Shown: piece by piece, positions 1 through 7,315 of the stretch
Position numbering within the stretch: position 1 is the stretch's first letter
How the letters are laid out: every line of letters starts with the position of its first letter
Assembly (NCBI GenBank): GCA_003519545.1
Contig: DOWN01000310.1
Location: 399 to 8,155, forward strand
DNA length: 7,757 bases
Direction of reading: 5' to 3'
Origin: Bacteroidota bacterium
GTDB taxonomy: Bacteria > Bacteroidota > Ignavibacteria > Tepidaquicellales > Tepidaquicellaceae
Translations under genes and position numbers: made by a program
The notes under the pieces: model-generated
The model's database searches: none
What the model was told of the DNA's origin: nothing
Seen by the model: only the letters and a program-made list of their open reading frames with translations

Positions 1-1929
1 ATTAAAAGGATTTGGAAAATTCTGTTGTAAACTAAAATCAGTTGGAATAGTTGAAGAATAGAAATTTTCAGAAATGTTTGTTAAAACTGAATAAGTAACA
101 TTTAGTTTATAAAGACCACCAGTTTGCATATTGAGTGATAAACCTCTATCAATAACAAGCATTCCAGCACCCGAACCGCTTAAACCTGTAGAAATTTGAT
201 TCCATGTTGTACCGCTATTTGTAGTATAGGTTGCGTTTGGACCATAAGAACCGGTGATTACAAAATCAGGATCTTCACGACATAAATCAGAACCCCATCC
301 TGAGAATGCGGCAGTATTAGTAAGATTCCAGTTGTCTCCTTTGTTTACAGTTTTGAAAACCTGAGGAGATGCCCAAGTAGTTGCATAACAAATATCAGTA
401 TTAAAAACAGAATTACACATAGAAGGAACTTCAGAAGAAGAACCCGGTTTTACTGTGACCCAAGTTACACCACCATTAGTAGTTTTATGAATATCAGCAC
501 CATCATCTCCGATGAACATTATATTTGAGTTATCCCATTCAACAATAATATCACAAGGTGAAGTAAATGGATTTGTACCCATACTTATATTGTTAAATGT
601 AGCACCATTATCAGTTGATTTAAAAAATCCTGTAGTATTTCCGTCTGGAGCAAAATAAAAAGTTGAAGGATTATTCTGATCCATTTCAAGTGGTTGACCA
701 TAAGAACTGAAGTTACGTGCGATAACTGTAGTCCATGTCTGACCATAGTTAGTGCTTCTCACAACTGCATCAGTTGGTGCTCCCGCAACCGCAGCGAGCC
801 ATATATTTGTATCAACAGGACTTACATAAAATGAATGAGCTCTTGTTCCTGTCGCAGAAATCGTGGCTATTTGAGTCCAGTTATCACCTCTATTCCAACT
901 TCTGTACACATTAAGTCCATAAACTACGAATGCTGCATCTCTGTTTGTCGGATGAGGACAAAGGTTATTTCCGATACCGTTAGATGCGGCAAGTTTTAAT
1001 TGCCAATTAAATGACATTGTAGTTCCTGAAGGTAAAGCCCAAGATTGACCTCCGTCAGTAGTTCTGATAATTGCTTTATTTAGACTGCTGACTGCAAATC
1101 CTATATTATCATTATAATAAACGATATCAACTAAATTAGCCAACATCGGATTTTTTTCAAAATTAAAAAAGTTGTTACTACCATTTAAATTATTTCTGAT
1201 AAACCCACCGCCACCACAAATTCTTAAATTGTTCAAACTTGTACCTGTAATACCTCTTATATCAGTAATATTTCTTACCGGTATAGAATTCCAGTTCACA
1301 CCAACTCTTGTGAGTAGAGTTCCCCACTCACCTGAAATCACGATACCATCATTCAAGTATAAAACTTTTAATAAATTTCTTGTAGTTCCTGCGTTAAGAC
1401 TTGTCCAGGTAACACCTGAGTTAGTTGTAATATAAACAGAACCGGCTTCACCAACTGCAACACCATTGTTTTCGTCTTTGAAATGAACTGAGTTTAAATC
1501 ATTCGTGAGACTAATACCTGAATTAAATGCTGCCCAGAAAGATCCACCATTTGTTGTTCTGAATAACTGACCATCTTCACCACAGGTAAAACCTAATTGG
1601 TCATTTACAAAATGAACAGACTTTAAAGTTTTAGTTGTAGTAAGTTGGACTTCATTTAATGGTGAATTAGTTTTAAAAGTTTTAAATAATTTACCATTAG
1701 TTCCGGAAATCCAGACATTATCGTTAATGGTAGTTACTGATTTAAAACTTTCAGAACCGTAAATATTCTGAGACCATGAATTTCCACCGTTGGAAGTTCT
1801 GAATACAAGACCATTATCGCCGACGGCAATAACATTTATTCCGTCAGAGGTAGAAATAGAATTAAAACCCTGAGAGAATGAATTGATAGAGAAGGAAAGT
1901 ATGAACAAAACAGTAAATAATAGTTTCAT
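1..1929 (-). CDS. Secreted Asp-box beta-propeller protein with T9SS sorting domain, C-terminus cut by window edge (paralogue A)
   Basis: This frame is open from an ATG at 1929 to the left edge, giving 643 residues with no stop or frameshift. Residues 1-20 form a signal peptide (MKLLFTVLFILSFSINSFSQ), with cleavage likely after SFSQ. Ten Asp-box motifs (S/T-x-D/N-x-G-x-x-W/F) lie at about residues 45, 125, 168, 290, 344, 392, 438, 483, 527 and 568. They mark blade hairpins of a BNR/Ycf48/sortilin-like propeller. The last visible residues, FSLQQNFPNPFN, are the opening of a T9SS type A sorting domain, so roughly 75 residues are missing. I see no sialidase-type catalytic Arg triad and assign no enzyme activity; binding or a surface structural role is inference. 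It is a tandem paralogue of the next gene upstream on the minus strand, and six cysteines match between them. There is no clear Shine-Dalgarno, and a terminator hairpin sits just before the leader. Confidence 0.9.
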   Translation of the reverse strand, partial: MKLLFTVLFILSFSINSFSQGFNSISTSDGINVIAVGDNGLVFRTSNGGNSWSQNIYGSESFKSVTTINDNVWISGTNGKLFKTFKTNSPLNEVQLTTTKTLKSVHFVNDQLGFTCGEDGQLFRTTNGGSFWAAFNSGISLTNDLNSVHFKDENNGVAVGEAGSVYITTNSGVTWTSLNAGTTRNLLKVLYLNDGIVISGEWGTLLTRVGVNWNSIPVRNITDIRGITGTSLNNLRICGGGGFIRNNLNGSNNFFNFEKNPMLANLVDIVYYNDNIGFAVSSLNKAIIRTTDGGQSWALPSGTTMSFNWQLKLAASNGIGNNLCPHPTNRDAAFVVYGLNVYRSWNRGDNWTQIATISATGTRAHSFYVSPVDTNIWLAAVAGAPTDAVVRSTNYGQTWTTVIARNFSSYGQPLEMDQNNPSTFYFAPDGNTTGFFKSTDNGATFNNISMGTNPFTSPCDIIVEWDNSNIMFIGDDGADIHKTTNGGVTWVTVKPGSSSEVPSMCNSVFNTDICYATTWASPQVFKTVNKGDNWNLTNTAAFSGWGSDLCREDPDFVITGSYGPNATYTTNSGTTWNQISTGLSGSGAGMLVIDRGLSLNMQTGGLYKLNVTYSVLTNISENFYSSTIPTDFSLQQNFPNPFN

Positions 1930-1947
1930 AAGATTATATTTAGATAT

Positions 1948-1980
1948 AAAAAAACCCGGTTGAACTTAATCAACCGGGTT
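1948..1980 (-). terminator. Rho-independent terminator after paralogue B
   Basis: On the minus strand a perfect 11-bp stem, AACCCGGTTGA paired with TCAACCGGGTT (plus-strand arms 1953-1963 and 1970-1980), encloses a 6-nt loop and runs into a seven-T tract (plus-strand A run 1948-1954, which includes the last two stem bases). It begins 11 nt after the TAA of the 1992-4157 gene, as expected for the end of that transcript. There is no T tract on the plus-strand side, so it acts in one direction only. It also lies 18 nt before the ATG of the downstream paralogue, so it must limit or meter transcription entering that gene. Confidence 0.9.
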
Positions 1981-1991
1981 AGAAGAAAATT

Positions 1992-4157
1992 TTATTTTAC
2001 GAGTAACATTTTTCGTGTTACGTTGAACGAATTAGATTCAAGTCTGTAGAAATAAACACCTGAAGATAAATTAGAACCATTAAAGGTAACTTCATAATAA
2101 CCTGCAGGTTTAACTTCATTTATAAGAGTTGAAACTTCTTTACCTGAAATATCAAAAACTTTTAAAGAAACATTACCTGAGACAGGAATATTAAATTTGA
2201 TATTTGTTTCAGGGTTAAAAGGATTCGGGAAATTTTGAGAAAGTTCAAAACTTTCAGGAACACCAGGTAAAACTTCAACAATATTTAATAATACTGTCGG
2301 AGTAGTATAAGTGATATTCATTTTATAGAGATTAGAAGTTTGCTGTGAAATAATCCAACCTCTTTCAGGAACCATTACACCTGCACCTGAATTATTCATA
2401 CCGGTTACACCTGTAATCCAATTTACAGTATTATCTAAAGTAAAAGCACTTGCAGGACCATAGTTTCCTATATAAACAAAGTTAGGATCTTCATGACAAA
2501 TATCAGATGCCCAACCTGAGAAACCATTACCTCTTATATTTTGGAATGAAAGACCACCATTGGTTGATCTGTAAACACTATCGCCTGACCATTCAGTTGC
2601 GAATATTTTATTTAAATCAAAAACTGTATTACATAAAGAAGGAGTTTCACTTGCTCTTACAGTTCTGATATCAGTCCAGTTTACACCACCGTTAGAAGAT
2701 CTGAAAATTTTTGCCTGACCTGAACCGGTAACACCATCACCAACAAAAATAACGTTAGAACTATCCCACATTACTAAAACGTCGCAAGGGCTTCTGAAAG
2801 GATAGTTACCGCTGATTTCAGTAAAGTTAGCACCCGCGTTTGAAGATTTCCAGAATCCACCGTTATCAGGAGCAAAATAATAATTATTAGGATTGTTTTG
2901 ATCTTGTTCTAATGGCTGACCATAGTTACTGAAATTTTGTGATAAAATAGTTGACCATGTTTGCCCATGATTTGTTGATCTTATAATTTTGTCAGGAGTA
3001 GAAACAACTGCCGCCATCATTATATTAGTATCTAAAGGATTAACATAAAAAGAGTGAGCACGTGAACCGAGTGAACCCCAACTTGCAATTTGAGTCCAGT
3101 TATCACCTCTGTTCCAGGAAACATAAATATTACTTCCATAAGTTACATACATTGCATCTCTGTTTCTGCTGTGTCTGCAGAGAGTATTACCAATACCGCT
3201 TGTTGCAGTTAATTTATTCTGCCAGGTTCTTGATACTGTAGTACCGCCTGTTAAAGTCCATGCAGTTCCGCCGTTAGTAGTTCTGATAACTGCTTTGTTA
3301 AGACTGCTTACAGCAAATCCGATTGTTGCATTGAAATACTGAATGTCAACAAGATTTGCCTGCATTGGATTTATTTCAAAAGTATAAAATTTTGAATCGT
3401 TGTTTGTATTATTTCTGATAAAACCACCGCCACCGCAAATATGAATATCAGTTAAAGAAGAACCTGTGATACCTCTGATATCGGATACTGTTCTAGTATT
3501 AACAACTGACCAAGCAGAACCGTTATAAATTGCTAAAGCACCCCATTCACCAGAAACAACATAACCCGATGCGAATGCTTTTGCTTTTAATAAGTTTCTT
3601 GTTAGACCGGTATTCTGAACTGTCCAGGAAGTTCCGCCATTATTAGTGATATATACATTACCATTATCACCGGCAACTATACCGTTATTAGCATCTCTGA
3701 ATGAGATAGATTTCCAGTTAACATTTGGTAATCCGGTATTAGCAGCAGTCCAGTTTACACCACCGTTAACAGTTTTGTAAACCACACCACCGTTACCACA
3801 AAGGTAACCTACAGAGTTATTTATAAAATTAATTGAATTTAAAGTGTTAGCAGTCGGTGCCTGAAAAAAACTGAAAGGAGAAGCATTTTTCAGAGTTTTA
3901 GTAACTTTACCGTTAGTTCCGGCAAACCATACATCATCACCGAATGTAGAAACTGATTTATAACTTTCAGCACCTAAATTATACTCAGACCAGTTATCAC
4001 CGGCATTAGTAGATTTTAGGATTAAACCATTATCTCCGGCAGCAAAAACAATAATTCCGTCAGGAGTTGATACACTGTTTAAGCCTTGTGAAAAACCGTA
4101 AGATGTTAAAAGAAGAAATGTAAGTACAAAGAAGTAGAATTTCTTGAGAGATTCCAT
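1992..4157 (-). CDS. Secreted Asp-box beta-propeller protein with T9SS type A sorting domain (paralogue B)
   Basis: Complete 721-residue protein. Residues 1-24 are a signal peptide: charged MESLKK, a hydrophobic FFVLTFLLL core, and likely cleavage after GFSQ. Nine intact Asp-boxes start at residues 49, 129, 170, 293, 347, 394, 438, 487 and 531. A tenth position, TLDNTVNW at 573-580, has lost the central Gly. The repeats indicate one or two BNR/Ycf48/sortilin-like propellers. Residues 637-721 are a T9SS sorting domain (ELSQNFPNPFNPE, then SSGVYFYRL and RKMLLVK), so the protein is expected to be exported across the outer membrane and released or anchored. Cysteines 120, 240, 327, 458, 509 and 554 all have counterparts in the downstream paralogue. 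The ATG at 4157 is chosen because it places the signal peptide correctly; no Shine-Dalgarno is evident. Function is unknown: a binding or structural surface protein is inference. A strong terminator follows. Confidence 0.93.
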   Translation of the reverse strand: MESLKKFYFFVLTFLLLTSYGFSQGLNSVSTPDGIIVFAAGDNGLILKSTNAGDNWSEYNLGAESYKSVSTFGDDVWFAGTNGKVTKTLKNASPFSFFQAPTANTLNSINFINNSVGYLCGNGGVVYKTVNGGVNWTAANTGLPNVNWKSISFRDANNGIVAGDNGNVYITNNGGTSWTVQNTGLTRNLLKAKAFASGYVVSGEWGALAIYNGSAWSVVNTRTVSDIRGITGSSLTDIHICGGGGFIRNNTNNDSKFYTFEINPMQANLVDIQYFNATIGFAVSSLNKAVIRTTNGGTAWTLTGGTTVSRTWQNKLTATSGIGNTLCRHSRNRDAMYVTYGSNIYVSWNRGDNWTQIASWGSLGSRAHSFYVNPLDTNIMMAAVVSTPDKIIRSTNHGQTWSTILSQNFSNYGQPLEQDQNNPNNYYFAPDNGGFWKSSNAGANFTEISGNYPFRSPCDVLVMWDSSNVIFVGDGVTGSGQAKIFRSSNGGVNWTDIRTVRASETPSLCNTVFDLNKIFATEWSGDSVYRSTNGGLSFQNIRGNGFSGWASDICHEDPNFVYIGNYGPASAFTLDNTVNWITGVTGMNNSGAGVMVPERGWIISQQTSNLYKMNITYTTPTVLLNIVEVLPGVPESFELSQNFPNPFNPETNIKFNIPVSGNVSLKVFDISGKEVSTLINEVKPAGYYEVTFNGSNLSSGVYFYRLESNSFNVTRKMLLVK

Positions 4158-4177
4158 TGATATTTAAGTTTTGATTT

Positions 4178-4191
4178 GATTGTGAACAATC
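4178..4191. promoter_or_regulatory. Short palindrome, possible operator
   Basis: GATTGT-GA-ACAATC is a perfect inverted repeat with 6-bp arms and a 2-bp centre. It lies just upstream of the candidate plus-strand -35 element and in the 5' leader of the minus-strand gene, where a regulator could affect both. Short palindromes arise by chance in AT-rich DNA and no regulator family is recognised. Confidence 0.25.
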
Positions 4192-4193
4192 TG

Positions 4194-4223
4194 TTGATAA
4201 AATATTAAAGGAACTTATATAAT
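4194..4223 (+). promoter_or_regulatory. Candidate sigma70-like promoter for the heme-propeller/YqgE operon
   Basis: TTGATA (4194-4199) and a consensus TATAAT (4218-4223) are separated by 18 bp. Transcription would start near 4230, leaving a leader of about 105 nt before the ATG at 4335. This is the best-matching pair in the spacer. AT-rich sequence produces such hexamers easily, and Bacteroidota often use a different consensus, so this is tentative. Confidence 0.3.
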
Positions 4224-4334
4224 AAATTAAATATTATCAATGAAAAATAAATTTACATTCTTTCGTATTTTATATGACAACAAAATAATAAATAATATAC
4301 TGAAAAATTCAGAAATATTAAATAATTTATAGGT

Positions 4335-6770
4335 ATGAGGCGTATTTTATTTTTTGTATTAATTTTCCTGACAGTTTCAGCAGAATCTTACAGTCAAGTA
4401 ACTGATAAAATTGTATTTGTATCAAGAAATATAGTTCAGGGTGGAAGTTTATATTATAACAATTCAAGTTTATTACCGGGAACGGGTCCTTATTCAAGAT
4501 TTAAAATTGTAGGCGGTGCATTAAATGTAAGAAATACAGACGGCTCTATCACGACATTGATTGACAGTTCGATGGTTATTTCAGGAATCAGATTAATAGA
4601 TGTTCAGCAGCCCAATGTTCACTGGTCAGGAGAAAAGATTATATTATCCGGAGTTGAACATTTAGACAGTAACTGGAGAATTTATGAACTTAATTTAAAT
4701 GACAATTCCCTTAGGAAACTCACCAAGACAGACAGAAATATAAATTTATCACAGTTCGGAGTGGCGGCGAATAAATTTTTGAAATACGATGATATTGACC
4801 CGATGTATTACTCCAACGATAAAATATTTTTTGCATCGACAAGATTTCCGACACTTTCACAGATAGACGGATACCCTACCACAAATATTTATATTATGGA
4901 TCCTGACGGTTCCAATATGTTCAGAGTTACCACAGAAAGAAACGGTGCAGATAAACCTACAATGGATTTATCAAACGGAAGAGTTATATATTCAAGATGG
5001 TTATTAAATATTGACAAGCCGAGTAATTTAACAAATAATAATCTCACAAGAATTGATTCACTTGCTCTCACAAGTGATATTGCAAACATCTGGCAAAATA
5101 TTTCAATAAGACCTGATGGTGATGATATGAAATCAGTGGGAACAGATCCGAGAAACAGAAAAACATTTTTCAGTTACAGACCAAGAACGACATCAGACGG
5201 AAAAATGTTTTCAGTCTATTTTCCGGACGGAGGATTAACTTATTCAAGTAACAGTCCCGGAATCAGATTTTACGACAGAAGTATGAGTGAATACAAATAT
5301 ATTCTCGGCACTGATACTACTACGAACTTATATATCCAAAATCCCCCATCATTAGGAACACTTCAACCACCTTATGCAACCGATCCTGTTCCTGTTAATA
5401 ACAATAAAATAATTTTTTCATTAACCAATTCAGTTGAGTATCAGGATTACGGAATTTATATCTCGGATTTTAACGGAACAGGAATTCAGTTATTAACAGA
5501 TATACCCGGTAAGATGGATTTAAATGCAGAGATACTTGCACCAAAAACAAGACCAGCAAGTTTACCTTACTTAACTACATTTGATGAAAATTTATTACCA
5601 CCTACTTCAAATCCAAATACATTTTATCAGGGTGGATTATTCAGATTTGACTGTTTAAATATTTATGCAAACGCACCTGTTGATGTTCCTATAGATAATG
5701 CACCTGATATAAAGAAAAATGTAAAGATTCAGTTCTTTTTAAATTTTCAGAGACAAGATCCGAACGGAAAAGATTTACCGATTTTATTCAGAGAAGAACC
5801 AATTGATATAACGGGATTACTCGCATTTGGAGAAGCTCCTGCAAATGTATCAATGTTTGAACAGTTAATAGATGAAGAAGGAAAAGTTTTACAGAATGGT
5901 GAAGGCAAACTTGCTCACGTATTCGGAATGAATTTTGGTATTATGGGTTCCGGAGGTAAATGTGTAGGTTGTCATGCGGGCCATACTTCAATGCCAATAC
6001 CAAACTCAATTAATGAAGCATCGTTCACAAACGTCTCAACTTCTGCTGAGGTAACTCAAAGCAGTTATTACGGAAATTATAAAGGTGAAAATGTAACTGA
6101 CAGAAAAGCAAGAAACAAAGATTTAAATGTTAACTGGATATCTAACGGCGGAGCAAATGAATTTGTTGAATTAAGTTGGGAATTATATTTAGAAATCAGA
6201 GAGTTAAAAATTTATAATATACTTGAGAATATTACAAACGGCACAAACATAAAAGTAAATGATTGTGAAGTTGTATTTTTCAAAGATTCATTAGAAGTGA
6301 GAAGAATTATTTCAACGGGAGTTATTCCTGATGAAGGTAAATCAATTCCTATTCAACCGGTATTAGCCAACAGATTAAGAGTGTATGTAAAAAATTATAC
6401 CGGAACGATTAATAATCTAAATAAATCCGGATTAGCAGAGATTGAAACAATTGCAAAAATCAGTTATGCAAACATAGTTAATATTTCAAATGAAACAGGT
6501 GTTATAAAAGATTATGAATTATCACAGAACTATCCTAACCCTTTTAATCCAAAAACTATAATTCAATACTATTTGCCTAAGTCCACTTTTATGACGCTTG
6601 TTGTTTATGATATAACGGGTAAAGAAGTTGCGACACTTGTAGCAGGAAAAATGGAAAGAGGATTGAACACGGTTGAGTTCACAGGAAATAGTTTATCAAG
6701 CGGAGTTTATTTTTACAGATTAACAACTCCGGAATGGAGTCAAACAAAAAAAATGCTTCTCATAAAATGA
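4335..6770 (+). CDS. Secreted PD40/HzsA-like propeller with single c-type heme motif, discoidin-like domain and T9SS sorting domain
   Basis: Complete 811-residue protein. Residues 1-21 are a signal peptide (MRRILFFVLIFLTVSAESYSQ). Residues about 22-415 form a TolB/PD40-type propeller with signatures of the hydrazine synthase alpha middle-domain family: a DIDPMYY...KIFFASTR strand pair, NIYIMDPDGSNMFRVT, then RVIYSRW. Residues 543-547 are CVGCH, a c-type heme attachment site, with H550 and M553 nearby as possible axial ligands. Residues about 563-710 resemble an F5/8 type C (discoidin) galactose-binding-like domain (STSAEVTQSS, WIS, FVELSW). Residues 727-811 are a T9SS type A sorting domain ending KKMLLIK. 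Heme would be attached in the periplasm before export, giving a surface or extracellular monoheme protein. It has one CxxCH where hydrazine synthase alpha has two, and the other synthase subunits are absent here, so hydrazine synthesis is not implied. A redox or electron-transfer role is inference. The YqgE gene overlaps its stop codon. Confidence 0.88.
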   Translation: MRRILFFVLIFLTVSAESYSQVTDKIVFVSRNIVQGGSLYYNNSSLLPGTGPYSRFKIVGGALNVRNTDGSITTLIDSSMVISGIRLIDVQQPNVHWSGEKIILSGVEHLDSNWRIYELNLNDNSLRKLTKTDRNINLSQFGVAANKFLKYDDIDPMYYSNDKIFFASTRFPTLSQIDGYPTTNIYIMDPDGSNMFRVTTERNGADKPTMDLSNGRVIYSRWLLNIDKPSNLTNNNLTRIDSLALTSDIANIWQNISIRPDGDDMKSVGTDPRNRKTFFSYRPRTTSDGKMFSVYFPDGGLTYSSNSPGIRFYDRSMSEYKYILGTDTTTNLYIQNPPSLGTLQPPYATDPVPVNNNKIIFSLTNSVEYQDYGIYISDFNGTGIQLLTDIPGKMDLNAEILAPKTRPASLPYLTTFDENLLPPTSNPNTFYQGGLFRFDCLNIYANAPVDVPIDNAPDIKKNVKIQFFLNFQRQDPNGKDLPILFREEPIDITGLLAFGEAPANVSMFEQLIDEEGKVLQNGEGKLAHVFGMNFGIMGSGGKCVGCHAGHTSMPIPNSINEASFTNVSTSAEVTQSSYYGNYKGENVTDRKARNKDLNVNWISNGGANEFVELSWELYLEIRELKIYNILENITNGTNIKVNDCEVVFFKDSLEVRRIISTGVIPDEGKSIPIQPVLANRLRVYVKNYTGTINNLNKSGLAEIETIAKISYANIVNISNETGVIKDYELSQNYPNPFNPKTIIQYYLPKSTFMTLVVYDITGKEVATLVAGKMERGLNTVEFTGNSLSSGVYFYRLTTPEWSQTKKMLLIK
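5961..5975 (+). other. c-type heme attachment motif CVGCH
   Basis: The codons TGT GTA GGT TGT CAT encode CxxCH at residues 543-547 of the secreted propeller protein, within a Gly-rich loop (GSGGKCVGCHAGH). It follows the propeller, the place where the C-terminal heme domain sits in hydrazine synthase alpha-like proteins. Heme binding is predicted from the motif and family context only. Confidence 0.75.
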
Positions 6771-7315
6771 TAAAACCCGCAAAAGGAAAAACTTTAATCT
6801 CAACACCCTTTTTGGAAGATGTTTTTAAAAAGTCTGTGATTTATTTAACAGAACATAATGAGAACGGAACAATTGGTTTTATATTAAATAAAAAACTTGA
6901 TGTAACATTATCTGAAGTATTGGATGACTTTCCGGAGTTTGACGCAAAGTTATATTTAGGGGGACCAGTGCAACAAGAGGTTTTGAATGTGATTCACAGA
7001 AAAGGTGAAATCATTGAAGATTCATTTGAGATACAAAATGGAATTTACTGGGGAGGAAATTACGAACAGATTAAATCTTTAATAAACACCGGAGTTATAA
7101 ATAATGATGATATGATTTTTTTTCTCGGATATTCAGGATGGAGCAAAGGACAACTTGAAGGAGAAATAAAAAGTAAATCGTGGATTGTATCAGATATAGA
7201 TGAGGAAATTCTGTTTGAGGACAGAGATAAAAGTTTGTGGTCAGATTTATTGAAGAAAATGGGAGGTGAATATAAAATTATGGCAACATATCCCGATGAT
7301 CCGATTGTTAATTAA
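6767..7315 (+). CDS. YqgE/AlgH family protein (UPF0301, DUF179)
   Basis: 182 residues, close to the usual family length. Family signatures run in order: GKTLISTPFLEDVFKKSVIYLTEH near the N-terminus, GTIGFILNKKL, LYLGGPVQQEVL, FFLGYSGWSKGQLEGEI, SWIV, and a C-terminal LWSDLLKKMGG. It is probably cytoplasmic. The biochemical role of the family is unclear; AlgH was named from an alginate-regulation link in Pseudomonas. The start is placed at 6767 because ATGA overlaps the TGA of the preceding gene, implying translational coupling, and because the family normally begins a few residues before the TLISTP segment. The alternative ATG at 6734 adds only 11 unconserved residues (MESNKKNASHK) read from the end of the upstream gene in another frame. 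The gene depends on the upstream promoter and ends in an 8-bp overlap with a convergent gene. Confidence 0.93.
   Translation: MIKPAKGKTLISTPFLEDVFKKSVIYLTEHNENGTIGFILNKKLDVTLSEVLDDFPEFDAKLYLGGPVQQEVLNVIHRKGEIIEDSFEIQNGIYWGGNYEQIKSLINTGVINNDDMIFFLGYSGWSKGQLEGEIKSKSWIVSDIDEEILFEDRDKSLWSDLLKKMGGEYKIMATYPDDPIVN

Larger units (their letters stand above)
1..4157 (-). repeat. Tandem gene duplication of two Asp-box T9SS cargo genes
   Basis: The two minus-strand proteins align end to end in the same domain order with only small gaps. Over the stretch containing DIRGITG, ICGGGGFIRNN, ANLVDI and IGFAVSSLNKA (about residues 184-300 in both) roughly 60% of residues look identical by eye, and the six cysteines correspond. 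The DNA has diverged considerably, so this is an old duplication rather than an assembly artefact. Confidence 0.85.
4158..4334. other. Divergent AT-rich intergenic region
   Basis: This 177-bp spacer separates the minus-strand Asp-box gene from the plus-strand heme-propeller gene, so promoters for both should lie here. It contains a sigma70-like candidate on the plus strand (4194-4223), a short palindrome (4178-4191) and a small CTGAA-AAA-TTCAG inverted repeat at 4300-4312. Neither start has a convincing ribosome binding site; only a poorly spaced AGG at 4331-4333 precedes the plus-strand ATG. A Bacteroidetes-type TAnnTTTG box with its TTTG partner was looked for on both strands. The nearest match is TAAATTTA at 4248-4255, a weak one. 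No coding potential was seen. Confidence 0.6.

Noticed and set aside
1172..1435. Plus-strand open frame of 87 codons
   Set aside because: It is antisense to the Asp-box gene, Pro/Leu/Val-rich in the manner of a reverse-strand shadow, and has no recognisable domain.
1..1929. Possibility that paralogue A is a frameshifted pseudogene
   Set aside because: All 643 codons were read in one frame with no stop, and alignment with paralogue B holds throughout.
1933..1938. TATAAT on the minus strand just before the ATG at 1929
   Set aside because: It ends 3 nt before the ATG, so transcription would begin within or after the start codon, and no -35 is suitably spaced.
4889..5089. Minus-strand open frame of 66 codons
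   Set aside because: It lies wholly inside the PD40-heme gene on the other strand, whose protein is clearly conserved there.
6734..6766. Upstream ATG extending the YqgE protein by 11 residues
   Set aside because: The extension is an out-of-frame reading of the end of the preceding gene, adds no family-conserved sequence, and the ATGA overlap start fits better.
4335..6770. Calling the heme-propeller protein a hydrazine synthase subunit
   Set aside because: Only the propeller and one heme site resemble HzsA; the N-terminal heme domain and the HzsB/HzsC partners are absent, and the T9SS tail is foreign to that enzyme.
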